7,367 bases of DNA from an uncultured Lachnospiraceae bacterium (GTDB taxonomy: Bacteria > Bacillota > Clostridia > Lachnospirales > Lachnospiraceae), in the NCBI GenBank assembly GCA_910588775.1, contig CAJURH010000008.1, forward strand, positions 78,989 to 86,355. The letters are read 5' to 3'. A program made the position numbers and the translations under genes. Shown piece after piece: positions 1-5,475 of the stretch. The notes under the pieces are model-generated. The model was not told the DNA's origin. It saw only the letters and a list, made by a program, of their open reading frames with translations, and did not search any database. Position 1 is the stretch's first letter, and each line of letters starts with the position of its first letter.

Positions 1-86
1 GCATTTGGCATCCCTGATGCTTGCCGCCTTTTTGGCGGCGGATTTCCAAGGTAAGCCTGCATGCGTCCGTAAGGCAGTGCGGACGC
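1..86. other. Non-coding left edge with three inverted repeats
   Basis: No gene could be supported in this stretch beyond the operon terminator. It holds three short perfect inverted repeats. GCATC/GATGC lies at 8-20 with a 3-nt loop. GCCGCC/GGCGGC lies at 23-39 with a 5-nt loop that is TTTTT on the plus strand. TGCGTCCG/CGGACGCA lies at 62-87 with a 10-nt loop. None is followed by a T-run on either strand, so none looks like a standard intrinsic terminator by itself. Open frames cross the region on both strands, but none has a ribosome binding site or a recognisable product. The repeats could be folded 3' RNA, a decayed repeat element, or the edge of a gene outside the window. Confidence 0.5.
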
Positions 87-121
87 AAAAAAGGGCCAGC
101 CCGATTTTCACGGCTGCGCCC
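87..121 (-). terminator. Rho-independent terminator of the kinase/transporter operon
   Basis: Read on the minus strand, a GC-rich stem (GGGC, a bulged G, then CAGCC, paired with GGCTG-GCCC; 93-121) encloses a loop of about 10 nt and is followed at once by six T residues (92-87). It begins 15 bp after the stop codon of the M15 peptidase gene, the expected place for the end of the transcript. Stem, loop and U-tract are read directly from the sequence; termination itself is inferred. Confidence 0.85.
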
Positions 122-136
122 CTCTCTTTTTGCTTC

Positions 137-1051
137 TTACGCTCTCTTTTCAAAATGCTGATAATCTATGGGATTCACCCAATCACCGCCCCAGGTAAAT
201 CCATATTTTGTGAAAATCTCATAACATACGCCTTCACGGGTGATTTCGCGCCCGGTCGCCCGATTATTGTATTCCTCATCCGAATAAGGTGGTATGGGAA
301 TGCCTGCATCGTCATATAGCACGTAGGGATTGTATAACGGATTGATGTCTATGGCCCTCCCGAATGCATGGTTGGATAATTGATCGCTGTCTGTGGCAAC
401 CCGGTAATTAAAGGCAGACGTATTGTTGTTATCAATGGAAATACTGTCCGCCGTAGTCCCATCCACTTCCCAATAATTATCCACCAGGAACATGGACTGG
501 ATTTGGTACTGATTTTCAAACAATTCCTGGAAAATCCCCCTCACATCCGCCTCCACTGCCTTATTGACAATCATCTCTCCCACCCGTATTTGACCTTCAT
601 AATCGTAATGAAGCATCAGCAGATAGGACAAATCCTCCAGGCCAATGTCTGGATTCTCACGGTAGGATTTCCCATTAATTCTCTGATAGACGGCATCCCC
701 CTCCTCAATGGAATACGCATTGAAATACTTGGATAGATCGGCCATGTCCAAAACTTCCGAATCAACAAGATATCCCGGCTTCACGCCCTCCAAACTTTCC
801 CAGAGTTTCGTCGCCACAGGGTCGCTTTCAACAGCCGGAGAGCTCTCGTCTGTCGGCTCTGCTCCCGGTTTTTCCAGGCTTTTAAGCCGCTGCTCATACT
901 CTTTTTCTTTTTTCTCCCACTGCTTTTTTGTATCTTCGTAGCGGCTCTGCAAATTCCAGAAACCAAACGCCAGCCCGGCCAGTCCAAATGCCAGCAGAAG
1001 ACAAACGACTATAAGAAAAATCGTCCATTTTTCAGACTGTTTTCTGTTCAT
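137..1051 (-). CDS. Membrane-anchored M15 family zinc peptidase (D,D-/L,D-peptidase-like)
   Basis: A 304-residue envelope protein that probably cleaves peptidoglycan stem peptides outside the membrane. A short basic N-terminus (NRKQSEK) precedes one hydrophobic segment at about residues 9-32, read as an uncleaved signal anchor. A charged, coiled-coil-like stalk follows (about 33-61), then a Pro/Ser/Glu-rich linker. The C-terminal half carries the M15 zinc signature: SNHAFGRAIDINP with H228 and D235, and near the end DYQHFE with D296 and H299. By analogy with the family, H228, D235 and H299 bind zinc and D296 acts as base. Family members may be D,D- or L,D-carboxypeptidases or endopeptidases, and the exact bond cut cannot be told here. 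The start is clear: an AGGGGG ribosome site sits six bases upstream, and only 12 bp separate the gene from the kinase gene. It is last in the operon, before a terminator. Confidence 0.88.
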   Translation of the reverse strand: MNRKQSEKWTIFLIVVCLLLAFGLAGLAFGFWNLQSRYEDTKKQWEKKEKEYEQRLKSLEKPGAEPTDESSPAVESDPVATKLWESLEGVKPGYLVDSEVLDMADLSKYFNAYSIEEGDAVYQRINGKSYRENPDIGLEDLSYLLMLHYDYEGQIRVGEMIVNKAVEADVRGIFQELFENQYQIQSMFLVDNYWEVDGTTADSISIDNNNTSAFNYRVATDSDQLSNHAFGRAIDINPLYNPYVLYDDAGIPIPPYSDEEYNNRATGREITREGVCYEIFTKYGFTWGGDWVNPIDYQHFEKRA

Positions 1052-1057
1052 GTGTTT

Positions 1058-1063
1058 CCCCCT
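1058..1063 (-). promoter_or_regulatory. Ribosome binding site of the M15 peptidase gene
   Basis: AGGGGG on the minus strand directly follows the TAA stop of the kinase gene and lies six bases before the ATG at 1051. The 12-bp intergenic gap consists only of this site and its spacer. No separate promoter fits, so the peptidase is made from the kinase transcript. Confidence 0.75.
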
Positions 1064-2878
1064 TTATTCGTACCACACGCCTATATCCGTGATAACCGTA
1101 TCGTTCCAACTGGCGCCTTTGTACACATCATCAATGGTAATCGTCAGATTATCCGTCCGGACTGGAGACGAGAATTTAAGCCCGAATTCCACCCATTCAT
1201 CGGGAAACGTCACCGTCCAGGACTGATCACCCATGGCCAACGTCAATGTCTTCGGGCGATTGTTGCCGTAATAGTATTCCTCGGTTTTCCAGTTCCCCAA
1301 CTGAAAGGTCATGGCATTCACCTTAAAAATTTCTTTAAACTCATAAGACACGTATTCGCCTATGCCGGCTCCCGCGCTTCCCTCTTGCCAGTTCGTCTGA
1401 ATATCACCATCAAACAAGTATTCCGGCAGATTGCTGACGCCTTCCTGCTGTTTGATCACCGAAGACGCTGTGGACTTCAGTAGATTATCTTTGCCCATCT
1501 TCCAGTACTTCTTTGAAAGCTTTTTCACTTCCGCAGGCTTCATCTGCACAGCCTCTATCTCTCCATCGCTGTCGGCCTTCTTCTGTTTGTCTTTCGCTTT
1601 ACCCTTTTCGCTGTCAGCCTCCTTATCCGGCTCTTCCGTTTTCTTGGAATCCTCTTTATCCTCCCTAAGATTTGGCACAATAAGCAGCAGAGAAACTGCA
1701 ATCGTAATCACCACGCATACGCTTATCACAGCCGACAAAAGGATAATCAGGCGTTTAGAGTCTCTAACCGACCCGGAATAGGAAACCGACTGGGGCTGTT
1801 GCAGTGGGGACGGATACCCCATCCCCCTGTCCATAGCTGGATTATCTCCATACCCATCGTCTGCATAATAAGTTTTATAGGGATCCATGCTAGAACCCTG
1901 TTCTTGGCTGAAAGATTGTTCCTCCGACTCCGTCTTAGCGCCAAATAAGGCGAGCAATTCCCTTACGCTCTGACAGCGGTTCTCCGGGCGAACGGCCAAA
2001 CCGTACATCAAAGCATTTTCATATTCAACCGGAATCGCCACCCCCATCTGTGACGGCTGCTGCAAACTATCATTATAGATCCTGTCCAGGGCGTTATCCG
2101 GTATAACGCCGGTTATGCAACTGTAAATGGTGGCGCACAGGCTGTACACATCCGTCCAGGGACCCTGATTTCCTTTCTTCCTATGCTGCTCTTCCGGGGA
2201 ATAACCCGGTTTCAGGATAACGGACATTTCCAGTTCATTGTTGGTAAAATACCGCGCCGATCCAAAATCCATCAGCTTCAGCGTCCCGTTTTTCATAGAC
2301 ATTATGTTGTCCGGACTTATATCCCGGTGTATCATGCCAGCCTCGTGAAATTTCTCCAGAGAATGCATTAGAGGAACCATCCGCTCTATCAGGGCAGCCG
2401 CTTCCAACCGACCTTCCCTCTCAATGCGTTTGCCTAAGGTCTCCCCCTCCAGGTACTCCATAACAATATAGGCTGTGTCGTTTTCCTCAAAATAATCCCG
2501 CACCATCACAATGCCAGGCTCTTTGGAAAATTTCGCAAGACTTCTGGCCTCCTGCAAGAAACGCTTCTTCCCATTTTCAAAAAAATCTTTGTTTTGGGGC
2601 ATCGTAACCTGCACGCCGTTGGAATTGCTGTTGTTGCGGCTTACAAATCCGCAGGGGTAATATTCCTTGATGGCAATGCGAATATCCAGATTCACGTCTC
2701 TCCCGATATATGTAATGCCAAAACCACCTTCTCCAATAAAATTCCCAATCAGGTACTTACCATTTAATAAAGTTCCCGGCGTTAAATGATGCGGGGCGCT
2801 CTGCGCGCTTAACTCGCTTCCGCAATGTATGCAGAAAGCGCCCTCATCCGTCTCATTCATACATTCATAGCAATACAT
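1064..2878 (-). CDS. Transmembrane Ser/Thr protein kinase with N-terminal zinc ribbon and C-terminal discoidin-like sensor domain
   Basis: A 604-residue Hanks-type kinase, numbered from the ATG at 2878. Residues 1-20 form a zinc ribbon (C3, C6, C16, C19; CxxC-x9-CxxC). The kinase domain (about 40-310) has the glycine loop GEGGFG (49-54), K71 in AIKEYYP, catalytic HRDISPDN (D186, N191), DFG (204-206) and GYSPEEQ in place of the APE motif. The usual Lys of HRDLKPEN is replaced by S188. A Ser/Tyr/Gly-rich juxtamembrane stretch (about 315-372) leads to one membrane segment (about 377-402), then a Lys/Glu/Asp-rich spacer (405-442). The outer domain (about 466-604) resembles the discoidin/NADase-type glycan-binding fold: a YLFDGDIQTNW motif, then NNRPKTLTL. 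This predicts kinase in, sensor out; the ligand is unknown. PASTA repeats are absent. An in-frame GTG at 2887 is an alternative start, but the ATG has the better-spaced ribosome site. It lies 48 bp after the permease gene. Confidence 0.92.
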   Translation of the reverse strand: MYCYECMNETDEGAFCIHCGSELSAQSAPHHLTPGTLLNGKYLIGNFIGEGGFGITYIGRDVNLDIRIAIKEYYPCGFVSRNNSNSNGVQVTMPQNKDFFENGKKRFLQEARSLAKFSKEPGIVMVRDYFEENDTAYIVMEYLEGETLGKRIEREGRLEAAALIERMVPLMHSLEKFHEAGMIHRDISPDNIMSMKNGTLKLMDFGSARYFTNNELEMSVILKPGYSPEEQHRKKGNQGPWTDVYSLCATIYSCITGVIPDNALDRIYNDSLQQPSQMGVAIPVEYENALMYGLAVRPENRCQSVRELLALFGAKTESEEQSFSQEQGSSMDPYKTYYADDGYGDNPAMDRGMGYPSPLQQPQSVSYSGSVRDSKRLIILLSAVISVCVVITIAVSLLLIVPNLREDKEDSKKTEEPDKEADSEKGKAKDKQKKADSDGEIEAVQMKPAEVKKLSKKYWKMGKDNLLKSTASSVIKQQEGVSNLPEYLFDGDIQTNWQEGSAGAGIGEYVSYEFKEIFKVNAMTFQLGNWKTEEYYYGNNRPKTLTLAMGDQSWTVTFPDEWVEFGLKFSSPVRTDNLTITIDDVYKGASWNDTVITDIGVWYE

Positions 2879-2883
2879 AAAAA

Positions 2884-2889
2884 CCACCC
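2884..2889 (-). promoter_or_regulatory. Ribosome binding site deciding the kinase start
   Basis: GGGTGG on the minus strand lies five bases (TTTTT) before the ATG at 2878. The upstream GTG at 2887 overlaps this site and has only a weak GAGAG sequence seven bases before it. This favours the ATG, which also places the first zinc-ribbon Cys at residue 3. Choosing the GTG would add three residues (MVF). Confidence 0.5.
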
Positions 2890-2926
2890 ACTATCTCTCA
2901 TTGATATTTCTTAACGCTCCACTTCT

Positions 2927-3757
2927 CTAAGAATCGCGGTTCTTTATTTTCAAACTTAAAATACTCACCACAGTGCAAAAAACCGTTATGCCCAGACACC
3001 AGCCCCAGGAGGCAAGCAAATTGGACGCCTCATGGTCATAACAACTCTCCGTCTCCAGCCGCACAACATCGGGAAACGCCTCGCTGATTTTCAAAGGAAA
3101 ATCACTGCTGTTCAAATCCGCAATGCTGCCAAACGCCGACATCCCCCATTTACTGTATGTAATGTACGCGATGTTTTCGCTCCACCCACTCAGATCAAAA
3201 AGCACACCGCTCATAATCAACTGAAGAATTAAGACAAAAGGCATAATGGTCATGGCTGTGGTGGGATTGCCCGATATGGAGGAAATCATCACGCCCAGCA
3301 CAGCAGAACCAAACGTGAGAAAAAACATGGTGATAAAATATTCCACATACGCGCTGGTTAGGATTCCTTTGGAATTAAAATCAATAAATATCATGCATAT
3401 AATAAAAACCACCATGCTTTGCACCAGGCACAGCACAAACTGCCAGCGTATATTCGCCATGATGTACGAAGACATTCTGGTGCCCTGTCTATACTCAGAC
3501 CTTATAATCTCATGCTCTCTGCAAATACTCTGGATGGAATTAAATATGCCAATCCATATACAGGCGGAAGCGATTGTAAAAAACCCAGATTTCGTGCTCT
3601 CATAAGTGGTGAACATATCATCTCCCACCACCGCTGCCACAATAAATGCAATGATTGCCGCAAAAATGATGAATTTCCAGGCTTTTTCCCGGAAAGATAT
3701 CCTGGCAATCTTTTTGAAATACACATGCGTCTGCGTAAAATAAGATGTCCCGCTCAT
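2927..3757 (-). CDS. ABC-2/ABCG-type transporter permease subunit
   Basis: A 276-residue integral membrane protein forming the channel half of an ABC exporter with the FHA-ATPase encoded just upstream. Six hydrophobic segments are visible at about residues 28-45, 58-76, 106-126, 136-158, 168-187 and 250-270. The long loop between the last two (about 188-249) and the cytosolic REHEIIRSEYRQGTRMSSY stretch (80-98) are typical of the ABCG (White/PDR-like) arrangement, in which a similar E/R-rich motif precedes the third membrane helix. A short amphipathic N-terminus (about 10-27) resembles the connecting helix. There is no ATPase domain, so two copies with two ATPases probably assemble. The gene overlaps the ATPase gene by ATGA, with GGAGG nine bases before the start, suggesting coupled translation and equal dosage. 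The substrate cannot be told from the sequence; relatives carry lipids, glycolipids or hydrophobic compounds. Confidence 0.88.
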   Translation of the reverse strand: MSGTSYFTQTHVYFKKIARISFREKAWKFIIFAAIIAFIVAAVVGDDMFTTYESTKSGFFTIASACIWIGIFNSIQSICREHEIIRSEYRQGTRMSSYIMANIRWQFVLCLVQSMVVFIICMIFIDFNSKGILTSAYVEYFITMFFLTFGSAVLGVMISSISGNPTTAMTIMPFVLILQLIMSGVLFDLSGWSENIAYITYSKWGMSAFGSIADLNSSDFPLKISEAFPDVVRLETESCYDHEASNLLASWGWCLGITVFCTVVSILSLKIKNRDS

Positions 3758-5298
3758 CCCACAGCCCCTCCCCTTAATGCGTTAAATTTGGCAATATAGT
3801 AATCGCCCTTGCCTCTGCCTCCCTCGTAATCAGGATTAATTTCCAACATAATGTCCTGAAGCTTATCCACGTTAAAGAAATCAAGAGCCTCTTTCACATC
3901 ACCAAAATAAGCCAGATGTCCGGCCTTATCCTGCGAGCTTTTGGCCAACACCAACACTTTTGTAAATAAAATTTCCTTGGTCTCTATATTAATGGCGTCA
4001 TCCGGCTCGTGGGAAATCACCATGACAATCTTGCCGTTGTCTGATATTTCTTTCAGAATTTCCATCTGCTGGATTCTGGATGCAGCATCCAATCCCGAAT
4101 CCGGTTCGTCGCACACAAACACCTGCTGAAATCCGATAAGCTGCGCAGCAACTGACACTTTCTTCTTCTGACCACCGCTTAGATTTTTAATCAGACTGTC
4201 TTTTAACAAATCCACGCCGACTTTATGAATGATATCCTCCACCCGTTGCCTTTTGTCCATTTTGGAATAATATTTTTTGTCCAGCTTAATGTCGGCAACG
4301 TCCATAAGCGTGGCGAAAACCGTGTCGCTGGTCCGAAGGGTGAGAAACTGAGGCACCAGCCCTATCCGCGACTTCATGCTTTTAAAATTGGTGTATAGAT
4401 TCTGCCCGTCCAGAACAACCGTCCCTTCCGTCTTGCCATCTCCCAGGATTGCCTTCACAAGTGTAGTCTTGCCCGCCCCAGACCCGCCTAGGATGAGGAC
4501 AAAATCCCCTTTGTCCACCTCAAAATGAATGTCCCGCAGAAGGGTTTTCTTACCGAAATTAACCGTCTTTCTCTCTATATTTACAGAGAGACAGCCGCTC
4601 TGTTCGTTGGAGCTGTTGTATATAATTTTGCTGCCAGCAATAATAAAAGTGGTGTTTGCTATCTTGATTACATCATGGTCGAAAATGTTCCTGTGGCCCC
4701 GCACCTCCCAGCCATTGACGCTTATCCCATTCTGACTTTTCTTATCGTATAGAATAACGCCTTTGTCCGTCTGCCTGATTTCCGCATGTGCCTTGGAAAC
4801 CATCATGTCGTCCAGCTTTATGCTGCTGCCATCGCCTCTTCCGATTGTAATGGGCTGCCGGGACTCGATATTGTAAATGTTCCATTTCTCATCTACGTCA
4901 AAGCTTCTGCTGAATATCATCAAAACCGATTCCTGATGTGGATCATTTAATACGCTTCTGTCCACCCGGATAATATCCCCGTCAGAAAGCTTGAATGCCT
5001 CCGACCCCCTCTCATTGCATCTTTCCAGACGACTGCCGTTAATATATGTGCCGTTTACGCTGTTATTGTCTATGTAATAATAGGAATCCTCCTGGCTGTC
5101 GTAAAGAAATTCTCCATGTTTTCTTCCCACAATCTGGGATTCCACTGTGATGTCGCGGTCAGATTCTGGAAAATTCCTGCCAAAGGTCATGTTTCCATTC
5201 AGCAAAAGTTGCCGGGGAATCCGCTCCTTATCCACAATCAACAAAGTCGCCGGACGCATAGCCGTTGGCCTGTAGTATTGCGTTCTTTCTATCTTCAT
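3754..5298 (-). CDS. ABC transporter ATPase with two N-terminal FHA domains
   Basis: A 514-residue cytosolic subunit that would power the adjacent permease and bind phosphothreonine peptides. FHA domain 1 (about 18-115) has GR (40-41), GRKH (58-61) and SVNGTYING (80-88). FHA domain 2 (about 135-222) has GR (153-154), VSKAH (167-171) and SQNGISVNG (188-196). The ABC domain (about 238-480) has Walker A GGSGAGKTT (271-279), Q-loop Q317, signature LSGGQ (373-377), Walker B VFVCDEP (393-399), D-loop SGLD and switch H430; DEPDSGLDAA is ABCG-like. The phosphate-contacting Ser of FHA1 is Gly58, while FHA2 keeps S168, so FHA2 is the likelier reader. The layout matches the cytosolic part of mycobacterial Rv1747, which is controlled by kinase PknF; a kinase is encoded two genes downstream here. 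The ATG at 5298 lacks a well-spaced ribosome site, the weak point of the start call. Confidence 0.93.
   Translation of the reverse strand: MKIERTQYYRPTAMRPATLLIVDKERIPRQLLLNGNMTFGRNFPESDRDITVESQIVGRKHGEFLYDSQEDSYYYIDNNSVNGTYINGSRLERCNERGSEAFKLSDGDIIRVDRSVLNDPHQESVLMIFSRSFDVDEKWNIYNIESRQPITIGRGDGSSIKLDDMMVSKAHAEIRQTDKGVILYDKKSQNGISVNGWEVRGHRNIFDHDVIKIANTTFIIAGSKIIYNSSNEQSGCLSVNIERKTVNFGKKTLLRDIHFEVDKGDFVLILGGSGAGKTTLVKAILGDGKTEGTVVLDGQNLYTNFKSMKSRIGLVPQFLTLRTSDTVFATLMDVADIKLDKKYYSKMDKRQRVEDIIHKVGVDLLKDSLIKNLSGGQKKKVSVAAQLIGFQQVFVCDEPDSGLDAASRIQQMEILKEISDNGKIVMVISHEPDDAINIETKEILFTKVLVLAKSSQDKAGHLAYFGDVKEALDFFNVDKLQDIMLEINPDYEGGRGKGDYYIAKFNALRGGAVG
3767..3771 (-). promoter_or_regulatory. Ribosome binding site of the permease gene inside the ATPase gene
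   Basis: GGAGG, part of a longer GGGGAGGGG run on the minus strand, lies nine bases before the permease ATG at 3757 and within the last codons of the FHA-ABC gene. Together with the ATGA overlap it indicates re-initiation or coupled translation of the two transporter subunits. Confidence 0.65.
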
Positions 5299-5310
5299 CC
5301 TTTAAATTCC

Positions 5311-5342
5311 AGGCGTGTCCCAACTGCCGCTGAAACACGCCT
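5311..5342 (-). promoter_or_regulatory. Strong RNA hairpin in the leader of the FHA-ABC gene
   Basis: Perfect 8-base arms AGGCGTGT and ACACGCCT flank a 16-nt centre. In RNA made from the minus strand, the centre continues the pairing: UU with GG as wobble pairs, then CAGC with GUUG, closing a GGCA tetraloop. The result is an unbroken 14-bp stem. On the plus strand the centre has mismatches (CC/AA), so the structure fits the direction of the transporter genes. It ends 12 nt before the ATG at 5298 and has no U-tract after it, so it looks more like a translation or stability element than a terminator. Its role is not known. Confidence 0.6.
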
Positions 5343-5359
5343 AACTCCTCATCTCGTAT

Positions 5360-5376
5360 TATTGTATCAGACAATA
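5360..5376 (-). repeat. Inverted repeat TATTGT-N5-ACAATA in the leader
   Basis: Perfect 6-base arms with a 5-base centre lie between the proposed promoter and the FHA-ABC gene. The symmetric AT-rich form fits either a dimeric repressor operator downstream of the start point or a small RNA hairpin. It belongs to no operator I recognise. Confidence 0.4.
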
Positions 5377-5390
5377 CTTCTTTCCAGTCG

Positions 5391-5411
5391 TTGCCGTAAT
5401 AACTTACGCAA
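5391..5411 (-). repeat. Short hairpin in the 5' part of the leader
   Basis: Read on the minus strand, TTGC-GTAA pairs with TTAC-GCAA across a GTTA tetraloop, with one bulged G, giving eight base pairs. It is the first of three structures in the leader. Short AT-rich hairpins can arise by chance, so by itself this is weak evidence. Confidence 0.35.
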
Positions 5412-5433
5412 GCAAAGTGTTTTTTGTATATAA

Positions 5434-5462
5434 ATTATACATCTATAACCGTTCCAGGTAAA
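5434..5462 (-). promoter_or_regulatory. Putative sigma-A promoter of the FHA-ABC/permease/kinase/M15 operon
   Basis: The minus strand carries TTTACC (5462-5457; four of six matches to TTGACA), a 17-base spacer, and a perfect TATAAT (5439-5434). Transcription would start near 5427, leaving a leader of about 130 nt before the ATG at 5298. It lies just after the glycosyltransferase stop (5476) and is the only good match seen in the gap. It would make the four downstream genes a transcription unit partly independent of mutY and the glycosyltransferase. Confidence 0.6.
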
Positions 5463-5475
5463 CCGGAAACTGGCT

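Noticed and set aside
62..92. Hairpin 62-87 with the adjacent A-run as a plus-strand terminator
   Set aside because: On the plus strand the stem is followed by AAAAAA rather than T residues; that run is the U-tract of the minus-strand terminator.
2885..2887. GTG as start of the kinase gene
   Set aside because: It overlaps the GGGTGG ribosome site that suits the ATG at 2878 and has only weak upstream pairing itself; the choice is not certain.
3419..3799. Plus-strand open frames, such as this 126-codon one and others at 380-736, 1052-1483 and 5116-5433
   Set aside because: They lie opposite well-supported minus-strand genes, show no recognisable domains, and have compositions typical of antisense shadows.
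5311..5342. The strong leader hairpin as terminator of the mutY-glycosyltransferase unit
   Set aside because: It lies more than 130 bp after the stop codon, and the following sequence (GGAATTTAAAGG) has no T-run.
5361..5366. TACAAT as a second -10 box nearer the FHA-ABC gene
   Set aside because: No acceptable -35 sequence lies 16-18 bases upstream, and the hexamer is part of the inverted repeat at 5360-5376.
5452..5468. TTCCGG/CTGGAA hairpin right after the glycosyltransferase gene as a terminator
   Set aside because: The stem is only six pairs with a wobble, no U-tract follows, and it overlaps the proposed -35 box.
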